33,593 nucleotides of DNA from a virus: IMG/VR virus record IMGVR_UViG_3300006738_000033, positions 1 through 33,593 of that record; one strand, written 5' to 3'. Positions 1 through 8,841 of this stretch are shown here, one piece after another. Each line of letters opens with the position of its first letter. Within the stretch, counting starts at the first letter, position 1. The notes below the pieces were generated by a model, which saw nothing but the letters and a program-made list of their open reading frames with translations, did not search any database and was not told the origin of the DNA. The position numbers and the translations under genes are program-made.

Positions 1-406
1 AACCTTGACTTTTAACGGTAGAGTGTCACAGAATGACAGTTCAATGACATCAGGTGTCACAAGTACTAACCCTTTCAGACCCATGTGTGAGGGCATTTTG
101 TATCTACTTTTGAGTAATGATGTCACCCTATCTATTAAAGTAAAGGTATTTGTTTTTAAATTCTGTTGAGTTTTTGCTGTCACTAATGTCATTAGGTATA
201 TATAGGTCTAAAAACATAGGTAAAAGTGCTTCAGAATAGTGTGTGAGGGTAGTATTCTTTACTAAATCTTTAATGACAGCAGTGTGACAACTGTGTGACA
301 ACGATGACGGCTACTGTCATTATTGCAATCTTAACAATCTACACCTTTTGACGTGTCAAGCACGCTGGATAGGGGGGCTACACGAGAAGAGGGATAGAAA
401 TAAAAG
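1..406. repeat. Non-coding region with phased TGACA/TGTCA sites
   Basis: No gene is visible here. TGTCA or its complement TGACA occurs about twelve times in roughly 360 bases, where chance would give fewer than one. Left cluster: starts at 24 (TGTCA), 34 and 45 (TGACA), 55 (TGTCA). Right cluster: 274, 285, 296 (TGACA), 305 (variant TGACG), 315 (TGTCA). Others lie at 121, 178, 187 and 354. Spacing inside each cluster is 10-11 bp, so the sites face the same side of the helix. TGTGACAAC is repeated exactly at 283-291 and 294-302. This looks like an operator or replication-origin iteron array for a DNA-binding protein; which of these cannot be told from sequence. Confidence 0.6.
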
Positions 407-844
407 TTATATATTAGCGCCTTTCTTTAAGTTATCCTCAGCCGAGAGGTGTTGAAGGTTAGCGCAGCAGTGAAGACCTCCTTTAGATATAGGATAAATA
501 TGATCTACATGCCACCCATTTGGACAAGATTTGTAGATCTGTTTTATCTGTTCATCAGTGCAGCATTTGCATCGTTGAGACTTCTTTAACGCTCTATACT
601 TGGCCTGCGTGGCTGCCCTAGAATCTAAATTCGCCTTCCGCCATTTTTGGAAGTTCAATCTGTGTTTTTCCTTATTGGCTTGTCTCCATCTCCTCGTTTG
701 TACTTTACACGTTTTCGGGTCTCGTACTCTGCATTTCTTACAGGTAGGACGATATCCATCTTTTTTGGTCTTATCTTTATGAAAACTCTCCAGAGACTTA
801 ATCTCATGACACTTACCGCAAGTCTTTATTTCTATATCTTCCAT
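407..844 (-). CDS. HNH homing-type endonuclease
   Basis: A 145-residue protein with two CxxC pairs near the N-terminus (C9/C12 and C35/C38), likely a zinc knuckle, a basic middle region, then a C-terminal HNH nuclease motif: WHVDH around residues 111-115, an Asn near 129 and SAEDN near 134-138. Such free-standing HNH nucleases are common in phage genomes and cut DNA with a divalent metal. It stands alone on the minus strand, divergent from the late block. The ATG is only seven bases from a good TATAAT box and no Shine-Dalgarno site is visible, so the message may be leaderless or nearly so. Confidence 0.85.
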   Translation of the reverse strand: MEDIEIKTCGKCHEIKSLESFHKDKTKKDGYRPTCKKCRVRDPKTCKVQTRRWRQANKEKHRLNFQKWRKANLDSRAATQAKYRALKKSQRCKCCTDEQIKQIYKSCPNGWHVDHIYPISKGGLHCCANLQHLSAEDNLKKGANI

Positions 845-850
845 ATCTTA

Positions 851-879
851 ATTATACACCAGATGATGATTATCTGCAA
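851..879 (-). promoter_or_regulatory. Sigma-70-like promoter for the HNH gene
   Basis: On the minus strand TTGCAG (874-879) is followed after exactly 17 bases by TATAAT (851-856). The predicted transcription start falls at or within a base or two of the HNH start codon at 844. The rest of the 845-943 gap shows no matching host-type promoter for the rightward block. Confidence 0.6.
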
Positions 880-943
880 CATTTATCTTATCCTAATCGT
901 TTATATATTGCAAGGAAAAAACGTGAACCAGGAGGAGCGTACA

Positions 944-1402
944 ATGGTAGACCATAGCAAGAAATCACTGGCCAAAACTCTCTATCTGCATGAGAACATG
1001 ACGTTAGCGGAGATAGCAGAGAAGACAGGCATTAAACTCAACACATTAAAGTACTACGTAGATAAAGGCTCTAAGACAGAACCAGCCTGGAAAGACGCAA
1101 AGTCAGCGGGAAAGGATAATGAGCTTCTTGAGGTCTTAAAGGACGACAAGGGTAATATTTCCGACATTTATAGCCTAGGATTGTCAGTAGTACAGCGTAG
1201 TTTAGCTAATATGGAGCTTAGAGGCGAAGAGTTGAGTGTTCAAGGTGTCGACAGGCTCCTATCCGCACTAGATAAGATAGACCGTTGGAAGCGCTTAGAA
1301 GAGACCAAAAAAGAGGTAGACGCCGATAATCTAGAGCTAACACAGAGCGAAGCAGACATTACAGAGCATATTTTCTTTAAGAAAGGTGAGGAAGCTTCAT
1401 AA
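944..1402 (+). CDS. Terminase small subunit (probable)
   Basis: A 152-residue protein, assigned from position next to the large terminase and from an N-terminal helix-turn-helix (LAEIAEKTGIKLNTLKYY, about residues 18-36), which in small terminases recognises the packaging site. The rest is helical and charged. The open frame extends far upstream into the antisense of the HNH gene, but the ATG at 944 has a strong AGGAGGAG seven to eight bases before it and gives a normal length. Its stop overlaps the large terminase start (TAATG). No catalytic motif is expected. Confidence 0.7.
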   Translation: MVDHSKKSLAKTLYLHENMTLAEIAEKTGIKLNTLKYYVDKGSKTEPAWKDAKSAGKDNELLEVLKDDKGNISDIYSLGLSVVQRSLANMELRGEELSVQGVDRLLSALDKIDRWKRLEETKKEVDADNLELTQSEADITEHIFFKKGEEAS

Positions 1403-2949
1403 TGAATCAGGATCAAATCTTTGAACTGAGAGTTAAGAAAGCACTTGCCTATTTAGCAACTATATGGAAGCCTCACGCAGGCCAAATCGAGGCAGGACAG
1501 GCTGTTTTCACAGAATTAGCTAAAATGATCTACATCGAGTGCGGTCGTAAGTTCGGTAAGTCCGAATGGGCAGTATTTCTATGCTGGATGTTTGCTATTC
1601 TTAACCCTAACTCAGAAGTATACTATCTAGCGCCCGCGGTTAAGCTGGCAAAGGAACTAGTCTGGTCGAATCAGCGTATGCAAACCTGTAATTCCTATGA
1701 TCGTAGCTTTAAGAAGAATATGGAGCGAATTTTAGGTGGTGAAATATATATTTATAAGCAAGAAATGCGTATAGTTCTTCCTAATGGTTCCTTTATTAAG
1801 GTTGATGGCTCTGATAACATCGATTCTCAGCTCGGATTGAAGCCCGATTTGATCATTGCGGATGAAATGAGGACTTTTAAGGAAGATTGGCTGGAATTTA
1901 TGACTCCTAACCTCGCGGCGAAGGATGGCACCCTAGTTTGTATTTCTACCCCTCCTTTAGGCCCAAATAGAGCATATGAGCATGCATTAGAGTGTAAAAA
2001 TAAGATGAACGATGGTAATCCCCGGTATTTCTACTTAAATTTGCCTTCTGAAACGAATGATGCGGTTCCTCACCTACAAAATTGGCTTAAAGAGGAAAAA
2101 GAGCGCCTAATCGCCTTAGGTAGAGAGAATGAGTGGAGACGAGAGTACATGGCCGAGTACATCTCTTCAAATGAACATGCTATTATACCTCAATTAAGCA
2201 GAAAAACGAAGACATTATCAAATGATCATCAAATAAAAGACAAAGTGCCCAAACGTCACTGTTTTGAAGCGTATATTTGCATAAATCCTGGAAATTCGAC
2301 CATTGCAGGAGCTCTGTTAGTGCTTTTAAACAAGCTAAATGGAGAGATCATCATATTAGATGAGTACAAAGAATGGGACTCTCAGAAGACATCGGCCATG
2401 GAAATGTGGCCTAAAATAGAGGATAAGTTCCTTGCTCACCTGGAAAACGTGGGACTAAAGGACTTCGTTCCCTCTGAAAACGTGGTAATCATCTGCCCTC
2501 CTAAGACACCATGGTTTAAGCGTGATATGCACGAAGCATATGACTTAGTAGTAGAGGACGCTGATAAGGTCTGCGATAAGCCTGAGTATAATATAGGTCT
2601 TATAAAAGATCTACTCATTTCAGGTAAATTGATAGTCCACGAGGACTGCAGAGAACTGATCAAGGAGAGCGAGACGTACATTAGGAACCCGAAGACCTAT
2701 ACGATCCCCGGTGATCAATCCAAGCTCCTTATATACAGTCTGAGAGCAATCCTATGTGCTACAGGATATACGTCTGACCTCATAGAATTGACAGAAGAGA
2801 AGCAAGATGACGAGAAATTCCTAGAAAAGATATTAAATGCCCAAACTTTCGAGCAGAAGATGAGGGATATTCGTTTAGAGAAGTATGGGATATTACACGA
2901 CGAGGATGCTTCAGTCTTTCCAGAGGATTTAGAACACGATATATTATAG
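1402..2949 (+). CDS. Terminase large subunit
   Basis: The DNA-packaging motor ATPase, 515 residues, a usual length. Walker A is GRKFGKS at residues 48-54 and Walker B is LIIADE ending at D154-E155. The C-terminal half (from about 285) has the layout of the RNase H-like nuclease that cuts the concatemer. Oddly, the first acidic position of that fold reads INPG (N294) where DPG or DPA is usual, and the usual D-A-L-R segment near the C-terminus reads YSLR. Translation is coupled to the small subunit by a 1-base overlap. ATPase call is firm; state of the nuclease is uncertain. Confidence 0.93.
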   Translation: MNQDQIFELRVKKALAYLATIWKPHAGQIEAGQAVFTELAKMIYIECGRKFGKSEWAVFLCWMFAILNPNSEVYYLAPAVKLAKELVWSNQRMQTCNSYDRSFKKNMERILGGEIYIYKQEMRIVLPNGSFIKVDGSDNIDSQLGLKPDLIIADEMRTFKEDWLEFMTPNLAAKDGTLVCISTPPLGPNRAYEHALECKNKMNDGNPRYFYLNLPSETNDAVPHLQNWLKEEKERLIALGRENEWRREYMAEYISSNEHAIIPQLSRKTKTLSNDHQIKDKVPKRHCFEAYICINPGNSTIAGALLVLLNKLNGEIIILDEYKEWDSQKTSAMEMWPKIEDKFLAHLENVGLKDFVPSENVVIICPPKTPWFKRDMHEAYDLVVEDADKVCDKPEYNIGLIKDLLISGKLIVHEDCRELIKESETYIRNPKTYTIPGDQSKLLIYSLRAILCATGYTSDLIELTEEKQDDEKFLEKILNAQTFEQKMRDIRLEKYGILHDEDASVFPEDLEHDIL

Positions 2950-2957
2950 GGAAACCA

Positions 2958-3233
2958 ATGACCAAAAAGCATACGAAGGATAAGTTATTTAATACCGGAT
3001 GTGAGAACTGTCACGACAGAGCTCATTCACTAAACGAGAACTTTACATTTGTAGATCTTTCAATTAGAGAGGAACCTTTTAAAATAGTAGTTAGAAGTAA
3101 GGTATGCCTAAGATGCGGACCTGTCCTAATCTTTGAAGTGCATGAACAGCTAGCAGACATGCTAGAAGAAGCTCTGCAGATAGCAGGATATGACTTGAAT
3201 AACGAAAATCTAGAGATACAAAGGGTTAAATAA
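2958..3233 (+). CDS. Small zinc-ribbon protein, unknown function
   Basis: A 91-residue protein with CENC (C15, C18) and CLRC (C50, C53), a two-knuckle arrangement suggesting one bound zinc. The C-terminal third is an acidic helix. The ATG follows AGGGAAACCA. It lies eight bases after the terminase gene, between packaging and portal genes. I do not recognise a family; a role in packaging, DNA binding or assembly is only position-based inference. Confidence 0.7.
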   Translation: MTKKHTKDKLFNTGCENCHDRAHSLNENFTFVDLSIREEPFKIVVRSKVCLRCGPVLIFEVHEQLADMLEEALQIAGYDLNNENLEIQRVK

Positions 3234-3234
3234 C

Positions 3235-3414
3235 ATGTACAGAATTATTTCTGAATATACAGCTACTTCAGGTGGTTACAACGGAATAACAAGAACATAT
3301 AAAAAAATATCAATAGCTTATAACACGAAAGAAGAAGCAGAACGAGAAGCAAAATATATAAGAGAAGCATCATCAGCAAAAGTCGTAACAGTCGTGAAAG
3401 ATGGAGAAGAATAA
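3235..3414 (+). CDS. Hypothetical 59-residue protein
   Basis: A short frame starting with ATG one base after the previous stop and ending at TAA 3412-3414, two bases before the next ATG. It reads MYRIISEYTATSGGYNG at the start, then a basic, helix-prone stretch rich in Glu, Ala and Lys, and ends KDGEE. The tight packing between neighbours and an upstream AAAGGG support it as a real gene. Function unknown. Confidence 0.6.
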   Translation: MYRIISEYTATSGGYNGITRTYKKISIAYNTKEEAEREAKYIREASSAKVVTVVKDGEE

Positions 3415-3416
3415 AT

Positions 3417-3743
3417 ATGGAAATCTTATTAGTAATACTGACCTCTGTGGCATTTATCTCATCAACAATTAGTATAGCGTTGTCATGTTATATCAAAAGC
3501 ACTTTAGAGGCACAGCTGACTTCTAAAATAGCCGAAGATCTATATGCAGCGAAAGAGGAACTTATCGGAGTGGAACATCGCCTTGAAGGCTTGATGGATA
3601 AGAAACTGAATAGTTCCGCGGCACAAATGAGAGAAATAGCGCAGAACGACGCCGTAGATCTTGTTGAAGCCACTATAAATAATCAAGGGAACTTACCTAG
3701 CGAGGGATTAGGTATTGGATCATTCAAAAATTTAGGAAGGTAG
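3417..3743 (+). CDS. Membrane-anchored coiled-coil protein
   Basis: 108 residues. Residues 3-26 are strongly hydrophobic (LLVILTSVAFISSTISIAL) and form one N-terminal membrane segment or signal anchor. The rest is a charged helix with heptad character (about 30-65), then a loose Gly-rich tail. GGAGAAG precedes the ATG. It lies between the terminase genes and the portal. Could be a small lysis or membrane accessory protein; no family recognised. Confidence 0.6.
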   Translation: MEILLVILTSVAFISSTISIALSCYIKSTLEAQLTSKIAEDLYAAKEELIGVEHRLEGLMDKKLNSSAAQMREIAQNDAVDLVEATINNQGNLPSEGLGIGSFKNLGR

Positions 3744-3748
3744 TATAG

Positions 3749-5878
3749 ATGGCTTTATATGGAAACAATTTTAATGATGGCTTTGGATCGCATACACCGA
3801 TATCCATTAAGCCCTTGACCCCTAATGTGGTCTCAAATGAAGAGGACACATTAGAGTGGGTTAAAGAGACAGCAGACTTGCTGGGCGACTACTACAGTAA
3901 CTATAGAGCGCTATATAGAGACAACATCTCTGCTTACGTGGGGGATAGATCATCTAACAATAATTCTGACGGTAACGCCGCCATACTTAATAACGATTCA
4001 CTAACACGAAATCCAACACCCGGTCGCAAAGACCTTAATGTAATTCAGCCTATCGTAGAAGCTCATCTTTCCAGGATAACATCTTCTAGAGCTTCGATAT
4101 CGGTTCTTCCGGTAAATAGTAATGAATTTCACGATCTTTCGGCCGCTAAGACTTCAGAAAACATGATAGACCAATCATTCTCCTCTCAAGGAGTACATGA
4201 CAAATTTGAGTTCGCTGGTCGTACAATGTTGGTATGCGGACATAGTTATATGCTTATGGAATGGGATAACTCCATAGGACCACCTCTATCACAGCTAGAA
4301 GAGCCTATTCTAATGTTAGACGAGCAAGGCGAGCCTATGGTAGATGAAGAAGGTAATGACATTATAGTACATCCTAATACTAAGATGGGTGACTTATCGT
4401 ATAGACCTTTAAGACCTGACCAAGTATTAGAACAGCCTGGCAAACAGTGGGACAAGAAGCATTGGGTAATCACATTAGAACTACGAGATGTATATGAAAC
4501 ACAATTAGAGTACCCCTCAGTAGCAGATGAAATTCGAGGAGGATCTCATAGTCCTACAGACACAAGTTCTTGGTTACACAAACAGTCACATGAATTAGAG
4601 CATCAAGTTCTAGTTATGACATGTTACCACAAAGCGACTAGAGCATTCCCTCAAGGGTGGAAAGTTGTATGTACTCCAGATGTTCTACTTGAGAGCACAG
4701 AGTTAGATTTTCCTACTCTTAATGGTTACAGCTTATTACCTATCGCAAGACTTAGTGATACTTTAGTTCCTGGTTATGAACTTCCACTACCTATGTCCGT
4801 TATGGAAGCAGGTAAAGGATATGCAGAAACATTTAATAGAGTAGACAAAGTCCTCCGTAAGGATCTTTCGCTCAGCGTGCCTAAGTGGATTACACATAAA
4901 CTTTCAGGAGTTAATTATCAACAACTTAATACATCCTCTTCCGTAGTTTCTTTTAAAGGTAATATTGCGCCTCAGTTGGTTAGACCTTCCTCTACCAGCG
5001 GTGACTTCTTTGCTTATAGAAATGGACTACTCCAAGAGATGAAACAGAACACAGGAGCGAGTCACGTATTCAATGCTCCGCCAAGTAACACACGTGCTAC
5101 CTCGATGTTAGAACATCAGGAAGAGCAAGAATTCATGAGAGCAGAGCCACTTATTAGACACATGAACGATTTTATGGCCGAAGTTGCAAAGATAGGCTTA
5201 GCTATAATGGCCGATCGATACTCGGAACATGAAGAACGAGTACTTAAGCTTATGGGCAGTGCAGGGCCTTCAGCTTATATCAGACTACAAACAGCAGATC
5301 TTATGGGTCCATATGACATCAAGTTTGAACGTACCTCGGCTCTTCCTAACTCTAAGCAAGGTAGGATTAACGCTGCGTTAGGTATGTTCGAAGCAGGTAT
5401 TATAGATCAGAACCAGTTCAAGGTATCCATAGGCTATGCCTCAGATCCTGACTTTCAAACATCAGAAACTAAAGCTTATGAGAAGCAGTTACTTGAAAAT
5501 GACTTAATGTCTAGAGGACAACAAATCGAATCTCCACTTGAGCATGAAGATCACGTAGAACACCTTAAAGCACTATATCCAGTAATTGACTCTATTGAGT
5601 TCGCTGAGATGCCCGATGAGATTAAAGGTCAGTTTGTTGCACACTGTATGGCGCATGAGATGTTTGCATGGCGTAGAGCACAGATATCAATATCATATGC
5701 TATTAAGGTAGCAGATAAAGTGCAATGGAAATTCTTCTCAGCGCTCCCCGCAGCTGTCCCCGTTAGCGTGGATAACCCAGGAGCAGTACAAGGAGAGGAG
5801 ATCTTACAGCAGAGAGCTATAACTCCGGGACTAAGTATCCCACAAGAGCCAGGACCTGATAACCCCTCGGCAGTTTAA
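3749..5878 (+). CDS. Portal protein (head-tail connector)
   Basis: A 709-residue protein. Size, position after the terminase and before scaffold and capsid, and the layout fit the large portal of podoviruses: a helical N-terminal clip/stem part (LEWVKETADLLGDYYSNYRA), a conserved segment DLNVIQPIVEAHLSRI, a wing with long insert, and a helical C-terminal crown. The portal dodecamer sits at one head vertex, is the DNA channel and docks the terminase. The start has GGAAGG upstream. The C-terminus is Pro-rich and probably disordered. Confidence 0.88.
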   Translation: MALYGNNFNDGFGSHTPISIKPLTPNVVSNEEDTLEWVKETADLLGDYYSNYRALYRDNISAYVGDRSSNNNSDGNAAILNNDSLTRNPTPGRKDLNVIQPIVEAHLSRITSSRASISVLPVNSNEFHDLSAAKTSENMIDQSFSSQGVHDKFEFAGRTMLVCGHSYMLMEWDNSIGPPLSQLEEPILMLDEQGEPMVDEEGNDIIVHPNTKMGDLSYRPLRPDQVLEQPGKQWDKKHWVITLELRDVYETQLEYPSVADEIRGGSHSPTDTSSWLHKQSHELEHQVLVMTCYHKATRAFPQGWKVVCTPDVLLESTELDFPTLNGYSLLPIARLSDTLVPGYELPLPMSVMEAGKGYAETFNRVDKVLRKDLSLSVPKWITHKLSGVNYQQLNTSSSVVSFKGNIAPQLVRPSSTSGDFFAYRNGLLQEMKQNTGASHVFNAPPSNTRATSMLEHQEEQEFMRAEPLIRHMNDFMAEVAKIGLAIMADRYSEHEERVLKLMGSAGPSAYIRLQTADLMGPYDIKFERTSALPNSKQGRINAALGMFEAGIIDQNQFKVSIGYASDPDFQTSETKAYEKQLLENDLMSRGQQIESPLEHEDHVEHLKALYPVIDSIEFAEMPDEIKGQFVAHCMAHEMFAWRRAQISISYAIKVADKVQWKFFSALPAAVPVSVDNPGAVQGEEILQQRAITPGLSIPQEPGPDNPSAV

Positions 5879-5893
5879 ATTACTTCATATCAC

Positions 5894-5908
5894 GGTACTA
5901 ATAGTACC
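5894..5908 (+). other. Small perfect hairpin between portal and scaffold genes
   Basis: GGTACT-AAT-AGTACC forms a six-base-pair stem with a three-base loop in the 73-base gap. No T-run follows, so it is not an intrinsic terminator; RNA processing or message stability is a possible role. The octamer AACCAAGG occurs twice downstream, the second copy forming part of the ribosome site of the scaffold gene. Confidence 0.45.
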
Positions 5909-5951
5909 ACCACATTAACCAAGGTAAACCGTAATAACCAAGGAGCCTACG

Positions 5952-7448
5952 ATGACTGACGAAACTAACATAGAAAGTAATGATGTAGCACCGACCGATA
6001 AGTCAGTAGACATAAGTGATTTCGGTCCGTCGCAATCAGAAAAATTTAGAGAACAAGCTGAGCGCGTTCACGCACGAAAAGAACGAACATCGAGTATTAT
6101 CGACGACGTCTGGGATAATGCATCTGGAGATGCTAAGACGTTAAAAGAAGCTAACACTTCAATGCAAGATAAACTCGAGAGTGAGGAACGGAATGATGAG
6201 CAGCAGGCAAGTAAACGAAGTGACTCTAGAGAGTCTGATGAAGGAACTGAAGAGTCAGAAAGAACTTTTAAAGACGTTACTGACGAAGTTTGGGACTCTG
6301 CAACAGGAGAACCAGAAGCTGAAGAGAATGCAGAAGGAGACAGCGAGGAATCAGAGGAATCTAACGAACTCCCTGAGGGAGAGGAATCTGAAGAGGGCCT
6401 TCAAGAATCTGGAGAAGATAGATCCGAATCACAACGAGATGATGTAATAACCGCCACCATAGAAGGAGAGGATGGCCCGGAACAGATCGAAATACCAAAG
6501 GACGCAAAGATCACAGTTAAAGTCGATGGGGTCGAGCAGGAAGTCTCACTACAGGAATTTGCCAATGGCATTTCGGGACAGAAAGCAATCTCCCAGAAGT
6601 TTTCCGCTCTTAATGGAGAGCAGAAAGCCTTCGAAAGTCGTTTACAACATTGGAACGAATCGTCAGCAAAAGCCGCAGAGCTGATGAATGACAACAACGC
6701 GGTAGAAGCAATTCAGCATGTAGCTGAGATGATGGGGCATGACCCTCAATTACTTTTTACGAGTTTATTTGAGCAAATCACCCCAGTACTGAACCAATAC
6801 GCTGACTTATCTCAAGAAGGTAGGGCAGAATGGGTTCAAAACATAAAGAATCAAAAGGCGGAATTTCAAGCCAAGTCTGCGCAAGATGAATTGAACAAGC
6901 TGCGAGCCGAACAGGAACAGCAAGGGAAAGTTCAAAATGTTCAGAAAACTTACGGACTGGACGAAGCCACCTTTACTCATGCGTACCACGCACTTGAGGC
7001 CGAGATGGAAGCGGGAACTTTAACCAAGCAGCCAATAACTCCGGAGCTAGTAGGACAGTATACCCAACTAGTACAAAGAGAACATTTTGCTACTGAAGCG
7101 TTAAAAGGAACAAGCCATGAAGGCGACTCACATGCGATAAGTCAGGTACTTCAAGCTGTACACCAAATGGAGCAGCGAGGAGTCGAGATTTCGGAACAAT
7201 CGATAAAGGACATGGTCGCTGATGCCTTAGGTAGAGAGCAACAGATCGAGAAATCGAAGACCGTCAATAAGTCCCTAAAGAAGAAAGGCGTGAAGCCTAA
7301 AGCTAAAGGGAATAAAAAGCCTAAACAGGTTCAAAGGAAGAATCCTAGTGATTCCCAAAAGAGCTGGATGGACAGGGCTTTAGACGAACTCGATGGAGGA
7401 GCTAGCGCTGAAGACTTAGGACTTACGACCAGAAAAAAGCGAAAGTAA
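5952..7448 (+). CDS. Capsid scaffolding protein
   Basis: 498 residues between portal and capsid genes, the standard place for the scaffold that shapes the procapsid and leaves or is degraded before packaging. The N-terminal 160 residues are very acidic and Ser/Glu-rich, the middle is Gln-rich and helical, and the last 80 residues are highly basic with Lys-Arg clusters, ending TTRKKRK, as expected of the capsid-binding end of scaffolds. An internal repeat is visible: IIDDVWDNASGD at 49-60 and VTDEVWDSATGE at 109-120. AAGGAG lies before the ATG. Confidence 0.8.
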   Translation: MTDETNIESNDVAPTDKSVDISDFGPSQSEKFREQAERVHARKERTSSIIDDVWDNASGDAKTLKEANTSMQDKLESEERNDEQQASKRSDSRESDEGTEESERTFKDVTDEVWDSATGEPEAEENAEGDSEESEESNELPEGEESEEGLQESGEDRSESQRDDVITATIEGEDGPEQIEIPKDAKITVKVDGVEQEVSLQEFANGISGQKAISQKFSALNGEQKAFESRLQHWNESSAKAAELMNDNNAVEAIQHVAEMMGHDPQLLFTSLFEQITPVLNQYADLSQEGRAEWVQNIKNQKAEFQAKSAQDELNKLRAEQEQQGKVQNVQKTYGLDEATFTHAYHALEAEMEAGTLTKQPITPELVGQYTQLVQREHFATEALKGTSHEGDSHAISQVLQAVHQMEQRGVEISEQSIKDMVADALGREQQIEKSKTVNKSLKKKGVKPKAKGNKKPKQVQRKNPSDSQKSWMDRALDELDGGASAEDLGLTTRKKRK

Positions 7449-7473
7449 TATTTCGCACCCGTAAGTAACAGTT

Positions 7474-7490
7474 GTCCGGAAATACCGGAT
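7474..7490 (+). other. Hairpin upstream of the capsid gene
   Basis: GTCCGG-AAATA-CCGGAT gives a six-pair stem (one G-T) with a five-base loop, about 40 bases before the capsid start. There is no T-tract. Hairpins like this ahead of capsid genes often mark RNA processing that raises capsid expression; here that is inference. Confidence 0.4.
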
Positions 7491-7532
7491 TACTACTGAA
7501 CTAAAACGAACAAACAACAATAGGAGCTTATA

Positions 7533-8753
7533 ATGGCTACTTCAATTCCAGGAGACAATTACAACCTGTCTTCAACATTTGCGAACTTGTTTAAGCAAGT
7601 TTTTAGAGATGATCCAATGGCCGAACAGGATCTCTTCTTCTTCGATAACGAGCTACTAAAGCGTATTCTTGTAGAGGAAGGCTTTACTGGTACAAACGAA
7701 GAAGTACTACGTACTACATCCTTAATGGGTGGTTACGGTTTCGGATCAACCATGCCTCGTGTTAACGAGTCTGGCAACATTCGTCCTAGACTAACAGCTA
7801 AAAAGTATCACGTCCGTGCATTACTTGACACTGAATCAATGGCGTCTGCAATGGATAGCAAGGGTGCTTTCCACAACCTCGTAGAGCGAGTCAAAGAAGA
7901 TATCCGTCGTGGTATCGACCAAGGTCTTGCCCTTTCACTTTTCCTCGGCGGAGTTGACGGAGACCTTCAGCTAGGTACCATCGCTACATCAGGTGTTGCT
8001 GATTCCGACCCAATTTTCGTACTAACATTAACAGAAGCTCCTGGACATAAGTTCCACGTTAAGCAGATTGTTAATATCGGTACTGGCGACACAGACCCAT
8101 TTGAAGTTACAGCAGTTGACGAAGCTAACCTAGCTATCACTGTAACACAAGTTGGAAGTACTACTCAGGTCCCTGCGGACGCTGACGAGATCTATCTACA
8201 AGGTTCTGAGGACAATGCGTTCACAGGTCTTGCCGGTGCATCTGCTCAGTCTGGTACTCTTAACAACGTTGCTATTAGTGCAGCTAACTCTTGGATTATG
8301 CATCTTGCTACCAAGACAGGTGAGTCTCCTGATGAGAACATGCTATACGAGGAACTTATTAATGTTAAAGACAAGTGTGGTGACTATCCTAACTTGATCG
8401 TTACATCTAAGGTACAGTACCTCAAGATTGCTGAATTCCTTTCAGACAAGAGAGTTCTTAATGATCTTTCTGACAAGATGGGACACGGCGCTCTAAGCAT
8501 TTTAGGACCTAACGGCCCTATCGAAATCATCTGGGACAGACTTTGCCCAGCTGACCGTATCTACCTTCTTAACACCAAACGTATAAAGTTGCGTAAGCGA
8601 CCAATGAGCGGTCTTGTTGAGCATGGTGGAAGCGTACTTATCCCTAACTACGTCGTTGACGATGATAGTTACTTGATCCAGTACCGCTGCTACGGTAACT
8701 TCTTCATTGAGCCTAGGTTCCATGGAGTAATTGACGCTTTAGCAACAAGCTAA
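7533..8753 (+). CDS. Major capsid protein
   Basis: 406 residues, placed directly after the scaffold gene. The pattern fits an HK97-fold shell protein: N-terminal arm, a long spine helix region near residues 105-135 (LVERVKEDIRRGIDQGLALS), and a C-terminal A/P-domain part. A Thr/Val-rich beta segment from about 165 to 230 looks like an inserted surface domain. The gene has a strong start (TAGGAGCTTATA then ATG) and a flanking hairpin on each side, consistent with high expression. Codon choice looks richer in C-ending codons than in neighbours, also typical of capsid genes. Confidence 0.88.
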   Translation: MATSIPGDNYNLSSTFANLFKQVFRDDPMAEQDLFFFDNELLKRILVEEGFTGTNEEVLRTTSLMGGYGFGSTMPRVNESGNIRPRLTAKKYHVRALLDTESMASAMDSKGAFHNLVERVKEDIRRGIDQGLALSLFLGGVDGDLQLGTIATSGVADSDPIFVLTLTEAPGHKFHVKQIVNIGTGDTDPFEVTAVDEANLAITVTQVGSTTQVPADADEIYLQGSEDNAFTGLAGASAQSGTLNNVAISAANSWIMHLATKTGESPDENMLYEELINVKDKCGDYPNLIVTSKVQYLKIAEFLSDKRVLNDLSDKMGHGALSILGPNGPIEIIWDRLCPADRIYLLNTKRIKLRKRPMSGLVEHGGSVLIPNYVVDDDSYLIQYRCYGNFFIEPRFHGVIDALATS

Positions 8754-8762
8754 GAAACAGCC

Positions 8763-8813
8763 TGGGTAAGCTATAAAAACTGCCCACCTTTTTACAACAA
8801 TTAGGGGCCCTAA
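8763..8813 (+). terminator. Possible weak terminator after the capsid gene
   Basis: TGGG (8763-8766) can pair with CCCA (8783-8786) across a long loop, followed by CC and five T (8789-8793). Just downstream TTAGG-GGC-CCTAA (8801-8813) forms a compact hairpin. The stems are short, so at most partial termination or processing is expected. This would lower transcription of the tail genes relative to capsid. Confidence 0.3.
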
Positions 8814-8841
8814 CCCCATCAAATAATAGAGGAGGCCAACC

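Noticed and set aside
647-943. Long upstream extension of the small terminase frame
   Set aside because: It is mostly the antisense of the HNH gene, and the ATG at 944 has a strong AGGAGGAG site and gives a normal length.
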